Assembly: GCA_031281895.1 (NCBI GenBank)
Contig: JAITET010000055.1
Coordinates: 1 to 11,519, forward strand
DNA from: Puniceicoccales bacterium
Lineage (GTDB): Bacteria; Verrucomicrobiota; Verrucomicrobiia; Opitutales; JAIRKQ01
Direction of reading: 5' to 3'
Length of the DNA: 11,519 nt
Numbering within the stretch: position 1 is the stretch's first letter; every line of letters starts with the position of its first letter. Position numbers and translations under genes: made by a program. The notes under the pieces are model-generated. The model searched no databases and was not told the origin of the DNA. It saw nothing but the letters and a program-made list of their open reading frames with translations. This document shows, in pieces, positions 1 to 6,382 of this stretch.

Positions 1-24
1 CAAGATGCGATCGAGGATTTTTTG

Positions 25-711
25 TTAATGCCGTAAAGAACCTGGAATAGATTTTCGAATGATTTCCAATGCGTAGGATTTCATAATTCCTGGCAATTTG
101 TGGGAATTAATAAAATCCAGGAGCAAATTTGTATCTCTTTTTCCCACTTCACGCAACATCCAGCCACAGGCTTTGTGAATGAGGTGATGCGGGTGCTTGA
201 GAAAATGTTCACACAGGTCGATTGTTAATTGCAATTTGCCGTTTCTAATGAATGCAAATGATGCCACTATGGCAATCCGATTTTCCCACAAATTGTCAGA
301 TTTTGCCAGCTTCCAAATGATATCCGCTCCGTCGTTTTTCTGACAATATGCCCCCAAAATTCTGTATGCGGCAACGTCCACCAAATCCCAATTATTTATA
401 AATCGTGTGTTGGCGAGGTAAACGGAAATCACTTCTTCCGGGACCGTTTTAAATTTTTCAATTAGCAAAACGAGAGCAACGAAGCGTACCTCATGCAGCG
501 AATTTTGTAGCAATTTTTCAATTTCACCGAATGAAATATCGGAATGCTTTTTTGCGACTTTCCGTAGGTCTGGAACACTCACACCACAAAATTTATCACC
601 ATACCCGTATCCGCCAGGTCCCATTTGAAAAAATTTTTCACATTGTTTCGCAGAGGATGGATCACCAAACGACTCAACCTCCTCTATAATATGATTAGCT
701 GCCATTTCCAT
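25..711 (-). CDS. DNA alkylation repair protein, AlkD/HEAT-repeat glycosylase family
   Basis: This 228-residue protein resembles the AlkD family, monofunctional DNA glycosylases built from HEAT-like helical repeats that excise N3- and N7-alkylated purines in the cytoplasm. The family's signature stretches are visible in order: FINNWDLVD (about residues 104-112), LWENRIAIV (141-149) and KACGWMLREVG (180-190). By family knowledge the Trp and Asp of the first, the Arg of the second and the Trp of the third (W108, D112, R145, W184) form the lesion pocket, and all four are present. The length is normal for the family. The frame extends upstream to a TTG at 720, but I prefer the ATG at 711; another ATG lies at 705. 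No clear Shine-Dalgarno precedes any of them. The gene is transcribed toward the window edge, so its downstream context is not seen. The family assignment is firm; activity on a given lesion is inferred. Confidence 0.88.
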   Translation of the reverse strand: MEMAANHIIEEVESFGDPSSAKQCEKFFQMGPGGYGYGDKFCGVSVPDLRKVAKKHSDISFGEIEKLLQNSLHEVRFVALVLLIEKFKTVPEEVISVYLANTRFINNWDLVDVAAYRILGAYCQKNDGADIIWKLAKSDNLWENRIAIVASFAFIRNGKLQLTIDLCEHFLKHPHHLIHKACGWMLREVGKRDTNLLLDFINSHKLPGIMKSYALEIIRKSIPGSLRH

Positions 712-775
712 TGCCGACAAACTTAATTTTCAATGCCAAATTATCATGCCGATGGCGAATGACAATATATTAGTT

Positions 776-959
776 TCACGCGTCTCCTATTTTTTCACAG
801 CTATCTTTCTGCAAAGAAATATTTGTGCAATGACTAATTCTTTTGTCGTTTTTTATCAAAAAATCAACTGTTTCCTTGGTGGCACTCTCCAATATTTCTT
901 CATGTCCATCGGTCTGGCTGGTTTGATGAGTTCTGAACCTGGTACCCGATTTTTAACAT
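776..959 (-). pseudogene. possible frameshifted small ORF of unknown function
   Basis: The minus strand has a good ribosome-binding sequence (AAGGTG, five bases before an ATG at 959). The frame from that ATG stops after 19 codons. If the run of five A (plus-strand T, 950-954) is shortened by one, an uninterrupted 60-codon frame appears that ends at the TGA at 778-776. Its product would be charged and soluble, with a segment such as HEEILESATKETVDFLI that looks like a plausible amphipathic helix. I recognise no family. It could be a decayed gene, a slippage-controlled gene, a sequencing error in a homopolymer, or chance. The rest of the 721-1032 gap shows nothing else convincing. Confidence 0.25.
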
Positions 960-1032
960 AATATCACCTTTTAATTAATCACCAATGTCTGGATGATCTT
1001 TTTTAAAATTTGATTTTCTGTGGCATTCTCCT

Positions 1033-1623
1033 ATGTTGCATCATACTTGGAGTTTCATTTTTCATACAACTATGAGTGGCAATGTTACGATTTTTATGGT
1101 GGGGGTGATTGTTGCCTTGCTATCGCTGTTTTCTTTTTCCAGCAATCATTTACAAAAATTGAGCAATTGGTTACTTTTTTCAAGATATGCCCCATTTGTG
1201 ACTTTAGGAATTGGCGGAATGGCCTTTTTAATAAATGTGTTTTATCTGAACATAGCAGATTTTGGGGAATATAAATTTATATTACTCATCCTATTTGCCA
1301 TGATAATATTACTCTCATTTTTTAAAATGAGGGAACTGCTGTCCATACGCGGATTGGCGATTTTGCTGCTCGTTTGTTCAAAGGCAATGTTGGACAATAT
1401 TTACTGCGAACCGATCTTAGGGAAAAATTATTTCGTCTCTTTTGTCTATTTGGTAATTATTCTTTCGATGCTGATCGGTTCCATGCCATACCTCCTTCGA
1501 GATTTTTTAGACTTTCTGATAAAGTCAAAAGTTTCAAGGGTGATACTAGGAACATTCTTGATAATATGGGGCATATTGTTGACGTCCCTTCCTTTTGGGA
1601 AGATTGGTTGTTTAATCCGATAG
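1033..1623 (+). CDS. polytopic inner-membrane protein of unknown function
   Basis: This 196-residue, very hydrophobic protein has five or six predicted membrane segments, near residues 16-34, 50-70, 78-95, 102-118, 133-152 and 169-190. Between the third and fourth comes a conserved-looking stretch, MRELLSIRGLAILLL, then CSKAMLDN. That arrangement reminded me of a small uncharacterised membrane protein in Verrucomicrobiota, but this is memory and not a search result. There are no catalytic motifs I can name. The start is uncertain: ATG 1033 and ATG 1072 (MSGNVTIF) are both possible, and neither has a clear Shine-Dalgarno. The last 12 bases overlap the end of the convergent amidase gene, so the two 3' ends are interlocked. 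It is likely a real gene because of the sustained hydrophobic periodicity and AT-rich codon use; function is unknown. Confidence 0.7.
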   Translation: MLHHTWSFIFHTTMSGNVTIFMVGVIVALLSLFSFSSNHLQKLSNWLLFSRYAPFVTLGIGGMAFLINVFYLNIADFGEYKFILLILFAMIILLSFFKMRELLSIRGLAILLLVCSKAMLDNIYCEPILGKNYFVSFVYLVIILSMLIGSMPYLLRDFLDFLIKSKVSRVILGTFLIIWGILLTSLPFGKIGCLIR

Positions 1624-2553
1624 CAAATTGTCAAATTTGACAATTCCATCGAATATGGATTGGGCTAGGATATCCCTATAGGCAGAAAAAGAAATTTTTT
1701 TGCATTCTTCACGGTTAGACAAGAACCCGCATTCCACTAAAATTCCGGGGCATTTTAGGTCCCTTAACACAACGAATGTACTATGTTTTACCCCACGATC
1801 AATGGCTGACGTTTTCTCTGTTAGAGAGGATTGTAGGCAATAGCCAAGGACCGTGTTCAAACTATCAAACCCATTACCGATAAAATTTTCATGGGCGTTC
1901 CTAGAAGAAGTCTGGTATGACGATGCTTGGGTCGATGGGGTCAGTATGAACGTTTCAATGCCCGACGCAGATACAGACGGAGCGGAATTGAAATGTATGC
2001 TTATGAACAGATCTGCCTTCGCTCGATTAGCAATTTGTGTTCTTTCCGGTAGAGGAACTTTTTTATCCTGCGATCTGGTTAAAACAACCTTATATCCACT
2101 TTTTTCAAGCAGCTTAGCTAACCGAAGACACACATCCATCGTCAAGAATTTTTCCTGTAATTTATCCCACTGGGCAATAGCTCCATTGTCTTCGCCACCA
2201 TGTCCTGCATCCAAAGCAATTGTTTTTAATTTTTTATGGTGATGCTTTGTCGTTGGAAGCAGTGGCTGAATATGATACTTATAATCCGAAGAATCGATGT
2301 AGTACCTACCGTATCGTTTGATGCTCGGAAATCCCAAAGGCATCAAGATTTTTTTAAATGTAAAAATTCTCGAATTATCTTTAAAGGCAAATACAATACC
2401 CTTTGTGCCAAAAGAATTAGCAGACAACATTTGTAATCCATTGGTTTTGGCAATTTTGATTAGTGGTACCTCTGCCGCCTGACATGCCAAACCACAACAA
2501 ATAGCGATTCCCCAGATGGCACTTGCAAAAATTAGGTATTTGATTTTTTGCAT
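1612..2553 (-). CDS. N-acetylmuramoyl-L-alanine amidase (Amidase_3, AmiC-like)
   Basis: This 313-residue zinc amidase cleaves the amide bond between N-acetylmuramic acid and the stem peptide of peptidoglycan, in daughter-cell separation and wall turnover. Residues 1-27 form a Sec signal peptide (hydrophobic core about 5-22, likely cleavage after CQAA), so it should act in the periplasm. Residues 30-105 are an N-terminal region I cannot assign, possibly an AMIN-like or copper-amine-oxidase-like wall-targeting domain. The catalytic domain runs from about 110 to 308: DAGHGGEDNGA gives zinc ligand H118, LQEK gives E134, SIHFNS gives H187, and the closing VECGFLSN supplies the catalytic glutamate E274. 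It starts 5 bp after infC on the same strand, with no promoter between, so co-transcription is likely. The Shine-Dalgarno is poor. It could be named amiC by similarity, but paralogues cannot be separated by eye. Confidence 0.92.
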   Translation of the reverse strand: MQKIKYLIFASAIWGIAICCGLACQAAEVPLIKIAKTNGLQMLSANSFGTKGIVFAFKDNSRIFTFKKILMPLGFPSIKRYGRYYIDSSDYKYHIQPLLPTTKHHHKKLKTIALDAGHGGEDNGAIAQWDKLQEKFLTMDVCLRLAKLLEKSGYKVVLTRSQDKKVPLPERTQIANRAKADLFISIHFNSAPSVSASGIETFILTPSTQASSYQTSSRNAHENFIGNGFDSLNTVLGYCLQSSLTEKTSAIDRGVKHSTFVVLRDLKCPGILVECGFLSNREECKKISFSAYRDILAQSIFDGIVKFDNLLSD

Positions 2554-2558
2554 GGACT

Positions 2559-3227
2559 TTATTTTAGCTTTAATAATTCACTAACATCCAATATTTTAGC
2601 GGACGTACCGGATTGCGGTTTGACTTCTCCATCGGATTTCGACCCTTTTTTTACACAAGGCGAGAGGGATACGGAAATTATTTTCCCGAATAGTTTGGGT
2701 TCACAATCCTGTGTACCATAGGGTTTAATATCTCCAATAAACCTCCTAATAAGATCAAATCCTAACTCAGGATGGGTCAATTCCCGTCCGCGAAACATCA
2801 GCGACAGTTTCAGCTTGTTGCCATATTCCAAAAATTCAATGGCGTGACGCATCTTTGTATTGTAATCATTCAACTCGATGGCAACATGAAGTTTTATTTC
2901 CTTAATTTTTGTCGATGCCTGCTTGGAAGAAGTTTTATTTTTCTTTTCGTTATATTTGTATTTTCCAAAGTCTAAAATTTTACATATTGGAGGATTGACA
3001 TTTGGGGAAATTTCGACCAAATCCAGCCCCTCGCCTTTGGCAATGGAGATGGCTTCTGTCGTTTGCATTATTCCCAGCTGTTGCCCATTGCTACCGATTA
3101 CACGGACCACCTTAGCCCTAATCTTTTCATTTTTTCGAATAAAACTTTTTCCAGAATTTCCAAATTTCCTATCGAAGGGATAATTGCTCTTTCTGGCTGA
3201 AGCGGGATTAAACTGTTGATTTATCAT
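2559..3227 (-). CDS. infC: translation initiation factor IF-3
   Basis: IF-3 binds the 30S ribosomal subunit, keeps it apart from 50S and checks the start codon and initiator tRNA. The N-domain is clear at about residues 29-98 (IRAKVVRVIGSNGQQLGIM, then GLDLVEISPNVNPPICKILDFGKYKY). A lysine-rich linker (about 94-110) leads to the C-domain at 108-192 (KEIKLHVAIELNDYNTKMRHAIEF, with RGRELTHPELG). At 222 residues it is longer than the usual ~180. There are about 28 extra residues before the N-domain and about 30 after the C-domain, the latter ending in SAKILDVSELLKLK. The gene starts at a normal ATG, not the rare AUU known from enterobacterial infC, and only a weak AGG precedes it. Its usual followers rpmI and rplT are absent; the amidase gene follows instead. 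Family assignment is secure. Confidence 0.96.
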   Translation of the reverse strand: MINQQFNPASARKSNYPFDRKFGNSGKSFIRKNEKIRAKVVRVIGSNGQQLGIMQTTEAISIAKGEGLDLVEISPNVNPPICKILDFGKYKYNEKKNKTSSKQASTKIKEIKLHVAIELNDYNTKMRHAIEFLEYGNKLKLSLMFRGRELTHPELGFDLIRRFIGDIKPYGTQDCEPKLFGKIISVSLSPCVKKGSKSDGEVKPQSGTSAKILDVSELLKLK

Positions 3228-3242
3228 TACCTGTTAAAATTA

Positions 3243-3256
3243 TTGGCTGGAGCCAA
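3243..3256 (-). promoter_or_regulatory. hairpin in the infC leader
   Basis: TTGGC and GCCAA form a perfect 5-bp stem with a 4-base loop, and one more G-U pair is possible in the minus-strand RNA. It sits 16 bases before the infC start codon and is followed by an AT-rich run (AATAATTTTAAC). The position fits a leader attenuator or translational control element for infC. This is structure by eye only; the stem is short. Confidence 0.3.
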
Positions 3257-3351
3257 CTAGCACCAGTGTTATCCATGATAAACTTTTTCTAAAAAAAACA
3301 ATTATTTTGTAGCATGGGGAGAAACTTTGACACTTTCCGTCAAAAATTCCA

Positions 3352-3381
3352 TTGAAAACAAATCTTTTCCTATTTTACTAT
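3352..3381 (+). promoter_or_regulatory. candidate sigma-70-type promoter for pheS
   Basis: TTGAAA (3352-3357) is followed after 18 bases by TACTAT (3376-3381), a fair match to the -35 and -10 consensus. Transcription would begin near 3388 and give a leader of about 37 bases to the ATG of pheS. The infC-pheS intergenic region (3228-3424) must hold outward promoters for both genes. I found no equally good candidate for infC. A 6-bp inverted repeat (TTTGAC/GTCAAA, 3326-3344) lies just upstream. Confidence 0.35.
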
Positions 3382-3424
3382 TGCCAACTTTAGTTTTTAA
3401 TTTTTTGTGTTGCACCAACATCCT

Positions 3425-4477
3425 ATGATATCTCAACTTGATAAAGTTTTTGAGGAAGCACGAGTTATGATATTCGGCGTGTCATCACGCATAGATTTCG
3501 ACAACGTCAGGTCTAAAATTCTAGGCCCGAATGGTGTATTTCGTGAATTGATGAAGCTGCTACCGGGCTTACCAAAGGAAGAACGGCCGTCCACGGGACA
3601 GGCGATAAATGCCTGTAAAGACAGAGTCGAAGAAATGTTGAAAAACAAATTGGCCGAGATCGAAAATCATGAAACCATAGCATCTCTAGGTCAACCCATT
3701 GATCCAACCCTAATGCCCATTTCCAATGAAGAAATTTTTTGCCATCCTCTGACGAAAATTAGAAATCGCATCATAGAAATTTTCTCGAATTTAGGGTTTA
3801 GCACCGTCGAAGGGTCGGAAATAGAAACTGAATGGTTTTGCTTCGATGCATTAAATACACCTGAAAGCCATCCTTCCCGGGATGATCATGATACATTTTA
3901 TTTTGGCCAGGAGGTCTCCATTGAAAACGTGTCCAAGAGAAGCGATGAACAATATGTCCTGCGGACCCAGACTTCAACGGTTCAAATCAGGACGATGCTA
4001 CAATCTAAGCCTCCAATTAGGATTTTGTCACCGGGTATGGTATTTCGCCGGGATGCCATAGATGCTACCCACTATCCAACCTTTCACCAGTGTGAAGGCT
4101 TGGTTGTAGACGAAAGAATAACGGTTTGTGATCTGAAGTCGATTTTAGATTTTTTCTTCAAGAAATTAATCGGTGAAAATAGCGAAATTCGGATGCGCCC
4201 TAGTTTTTTCCCATTTACATCTCCAGGATTTGAGGTAGATTTCAGAAGTAAAAATCTTGGGAAATTGAGCAACAGATGGATTGAGATTGGTGGCTGTGGC
4301 ATGGTAGCGCCAAATGTGTTCAAAAACTGCGGCTATGGCAGCGATAAAATTTCGGGTTTTGCCTTTGGCATGGGTATTGAACGTCTTGCCATGCTACTGT
4401 ATGGAATCGATGACATTCGATTGTTTTTTCAAAACGACATCAGGTTTTTGAAACAGTTTAAACTATCGATGTTCTAA
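3425..4477 (+). CDS. pheS: phenylalanyl-tRNA synthetase alpha subunit
   Basis: PheS is the catalytic alpha chain of the (alpha-beta)2 class II synthetase that charges tRNA-Phe. The 350-residue product starts with the N-terminal coiled-coil arm (about 1-85), then the class II core. Visible are the HDTFYF region, LRTQTSTVQIRTM (about 179-191), FHQCEGLVVD (220-229), RPSFFPFTSPGFEVD (258-272), and motif 3 in GFAFGMGIERLAMLLYG (311-327), closing with NDIRFLKQF. The frame opens at a GTG (3407), but the ATG at 3425 gives the N-terminus that aligns with E. coli PheS, so I chose it. Neither start has a clear Shine-Dalgarno. pheT does not follow, so the beta subunit must be encoded elsewhere. Identity is secure. 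Confidence 0.96.
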   Translation: MISQLDKVFEEARVMIFGVSSRIDFDNVRSKILGPNGVFRELMKLLPGLPKEERPSTGQAINACKDRVEEMLKNKLAEIENHETIASLGQPIDPTLMPISNEEIFCHPLTKIRNRIIEIFSNLGFSTVEGSEIETEWFCFDALNTPESHPSRDDHDTFYFGQEVSIENVSKRSDEQYVLRTQTSTVQIRTMLQSKPPIRILSPGMVFRRDAIDATHYPTFHQCEGLVVDERITVCDLKSILDFFFKKLIGENSEIRMRPSFFPFTSPGFEVDFRSKNLGKLSNRWIEIGGCGMVAPNVFKNCGYGSDKISGFAFGMGIERLAMLLYGIDDIRLFFQNDIRFLKQFKLSMF

Positions 4478-4572
4478 ATTTCGTAGACCTCTTTGGGGTA
4501 AAAGAAGATAGCCACATAAAATGCTTGATTCTAACGTTTTAAATTTCAAACTGTGCGGCTCAGTTGAATGAT

Positions 4573-4649
<77 letters not shown>

Positions 4650-4659
4650 TTTTCCCCAT

Positions 4660-4735
4660 GGGGCTGTAGCTCAGTTGGTAGAGCGCTACAATGGCATTGT
4701 AGATGTCGTCGGTTCGAGCCCGATCAGCTCCACCA
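4660..4735 (+). tRNA. tRNA-Ala (anticodon GGC)
   Basis: A 76-base cloverleaf: acceptor GGGGCTG with CAGCTCC, including the G3-U70 pair that identifies alanine tRNAs, D stem GCTC/GAGC, anticodon stem CTACA/TGTAG with loop ATGGCAT, T loop TTCGAGC, discriminator A and encoded CCA. It reads GCC and GCU codons. Its 3' end sequence TCCACCA recurs twice just downstream. Confidence 0.96.
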
Positions 4736-4775
4736 TAAAAAGGTCAATCCACCAATATTCCACCAAAAAGGTCAA
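4729..4775 (+). repeat. short repeats of the tRNA-Ala 3' end
   Basis: TCCACCA, the last seven bases of tRNA-Ala (4729-4735), is repeated at 4748-4754 and 4759-4765. AAAAAGGTCAA follows the first copy at 4737-4747 and the third at 4765-4775, so a block of about 17 bases is nearly duplicated. Such tRNA-end duplications are seen at integration sites, but no matching copy was found at the far side of the chaperone operon, so this may be a local duplication only. Confidence 0.5.
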
Positions 4776-4794
4776 CCAAAAATCTCATTTTTGG
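4776..4794. terminator. inverted repeat after the tRNA pair, possible terminator
   Basis: CCAAAAAT and ATTTTTGG form a perfect 8-bp stem around the loop CTC, 40 bases after tRNA-Ala, followed by GTTTCATTTTC. The position suits a terminator of the tRNA transcript. The stem is AT-rich and the T tract is broken, so its strength is doubtful; it could instead be part of an insertion-sequence end. Confidence 0.35.
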
Positions 4795-4929
4795 GTTTCA
4801 TTTTCGCAGAAGATGTTTTCTGGATAGAATCAAAAAAATCCCCGCGAAAGCCTAAAAGGCCAAAGGAAAAGCATTGGAGAAGTAGAAGGAATGGGTAAGC
4901 TAGGAGGCGGAGGGAAAAACGAAAGGGAT

Positions 4930-5157
4930 GATGGGAATGAATAGAGGGAAGGAACTACTTGCTTCCTTCCCAAACAGCAAAGCACAAAAGATCTCATCGC
5001 CTCTGCCGGCTGCTCTCTGATTTTCCTTCTTCCTTATTCTCCAGACCTTAATCCCATCGAAAAATTTTGAGCAATTTTTGAAAGAAAATCCTTCAATGTT
5101 TTGCCTCTTTCCTATTCTTTCTTTTCTGCTCTTTTTATGCCTTTTCTAAGCGAATAA
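4930..5157 (+). pseudogene. IS630-family transposase remnant (3' end)
   Basis: The frame ending at TAA 5155-5157 reads STKDLIASAGCSLIF and then LLPYSPDLNPIEKF, the hallmark C-terminal segment of IS630-family DDE transposases. The E in NPIE is the third catalytic residue. The Trp expected after EKF is a TGA, and after it the reading continues AIFERKSFNV to the natural-looking end. Upstream, an ASF-like block (around 4961) is in another frame, so at least one frameshift lies near 4970. Earlier catalytic aspartates are not recognisable, and the purine-rich stretch 4800-4945 gives only short lysine-rich fragments. The gene is dead. The relic stops one base before the convergent J-like gene, so the IS right end is missing or has been replaced. 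Confidence 0.75.
4946..4971. repeat. perfect 9-bp inverted repeat (hairpin)
   Basis: GGGAAGGAA and TTCCTTCCC flank an 8-base loop. On the minus strand it lies about 190 bases beyond the stop codon of the chaperone operon and is followed by TCTATTCATT, so it could terminate that operon. It also lies inside the IS630 relic and may be a by-product of its decay. Confidence 0.4.
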
Positions 5158-5158
5158 G

Positions 5159-6382
5159 TTATTTTTTCAACAACCACTTAGCAAAAACAACGAATAGACC
5201 AATCACAAAGAATACTGCATAATACTTCCAGAAAAAACCCCATGAAAGACATTCTGTTTTCATAATGCTGCTTTTGCTACAGCTTTTAGCATAAGCAAAA
5301 AGAGAGGCAACAAAAGACAAGAATAACCATGAAAAACTCTTTGCAAGCAAATCTTTTACATTCCGTTTTCTATTTTGGTTTTTGATTATTTCTAACACTT
5401 TCAAATCTTGAGATATTCTCTCTTCGATGGAACCTATTTCGGCAAACAATTCTTTTACTTTGCGCATAAGTTTTTCGGATAATTTCAGCTTGCCGGCCAT
5501 GTTTCCCAAACTAATAGCCACAGAACGTGCTGTGTATGCTATCTTACAGCTCATATCGTGTTCCAATCCTCGCTGTTGCATGCTAATTTGAATTGGTTGC
5601 ATAATTTCGTTAAAATTGGATAACTCTCGTATAAAATTTTTAACTAAAGTTGATAATGATGCTGAGCAAGTTTTCTTTGCGAGCGTGGTTTTTATATTTT
5701 CCGCCTGTTTATTTATAGATTCTTCCTGTTTTTGCGATTCTTTTTGAATCTCCATTGCGTAAATATTATCAATAAATGCATCTATAAGAGCCAACCTTTG
5801 GTTATTTCTTGTTGCCTTATTTACTAACGCCAACATTATGGCGGTCAGTTGTTTTTGTGATGTTTTTTTCAACACTTCCCGAATTTGTCTGACGCCAAAA
5901 TCTTTGTGAGCTTGCAATTCCATATCAACGGAATGAAAATCCGTTATTTCAGATATGCCGGCCACAGAACGGTCTTCGTTCAAAATTCTGATAAGTTTTT
6001 CAGTGTCTATGTTCTCAAAACTAACGGCAAGGGTATAAAGCAAATCTGTGAGATTTTTAATAGATACTTTTGATAAATTCGATAGAAATTCGATAATAAG
6101 ATTGAATGATGCCAAAGCAGGTAACGACGCAGTAGTGACAGAATCAAAAGTTCCATTTTTTAAGGTTTCTAAGATTTCCAATACTTTTTTGTTGCTGACT
6201 CCTGGAAACCACGATATCTCGGCGGCAATACGTTTGCGTGGTGTAATAAGCAAAAGGCGTGCTTCCGTTATAACAACAAAATCCAAGTCCAAGCTCTTTT
6301 CCTGTGCTAGTTCCATTATCTTTCGGCGATTATCTCGTAGCGTTGCGCCAAGGATATAAAATGGATTCTGAAATATTCTCAT
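5159..6382 (-). CDS. J-like (HPD-less) membrane-anchored protein, chaperone operon gene 4
   Basis: This 407-residue protein has three recognisable parts. Residues 6-61 (NPFYILGAT, RRKIMELAQ, then EARLLLITPRKRIAAE) follow the helix pattern of a J-domain: the FxILG start, a helix II with IxxLA spacing, and a helix III/IV with EA..LL..P.KR. The HPD tripeptide that stimulates Hsp70 ATPase is absent; SLDLD stands where it would be. Residues about 62-340 are helical with a Lys/Gln/Glu-rich coiled-coil-like stretch near 210-230. Two hydrophobic segments at about 349-365 and 383-404 form a C-terminal membrane hairpin, ending in KWLLKK. The start codon overlaps the stop of the AAA+ gene (ATGA), and AGGA lies eight bases before it. 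I infer that it recruits or positions the operon's Hsp70 and AAA+ ATPase at the membrane. The J-like call is by eye and needs a structure prediction. Confidence 0.72.
   Translation of the reverse strand: MRIFQNPFYILGATLRDNRRKIMELAQEKSLDLDFVVITEARLLLITPRKRIAAEISWFPGVSNKKVLEILETLKNGTFDSVTTASLPALASFNLIIEFLSNLSKVSIKNLTDLLYTLAVSFENIDTEKLIRILNEDRSVAGISEITDFHSVDMELQAHKDFGVRQIREVLKKTSQKQLTAIMLALVNKATRNNQRLALIDAFIDNIYAMEIQKESQKQEESINKQAENIKTTLAKKTCSASLSTLVKNFIRELSNFNEIMQPIQISMQQRGLEHDMSCKIAYTARSVAISLGNMAGKLKLSEKLMRKVKELFAEIGSIEERISQDLKVLEIIKNQNRKRNVKDLLAKSFSWLFLSFVASLFAYAKSCSKSSIMKTECLSWGFFWKYYAVFFVIGLFVVFAKWLLKK

Noticed and set aside
746..961. Plus-strand open frame of 71 codons between the AlkD-like and membrane genes
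   Set aside because: It has no ribosome binding site, no family resemblance and an erratic composition. The minus strand of the same stretch has the better start signal.
3407..3424. GTG start for pheS six codons upstream
   Set aside because: The ATG at 3425 matches the normal PheS N-terminus and the GTG has no Shine-Dalgarno.
4736..4800. CRISPR-like short repeats behind tRNA-Ala
   Set aside because: The repeats are only 7-17 bases, irregularly spaced and without spacers; they are better read as tRNA-end duplication.
5075..5090. TGA at the conserved Trp of the IS630 transposase, suggesting TGA codes for Trp
   Set aside because: Real genes here use TGG for Trp, and TGA ends the AAA+ and GrpE-like genes. 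The relic also carries a frameshift, so a nonsense mutation is the simpler reading.
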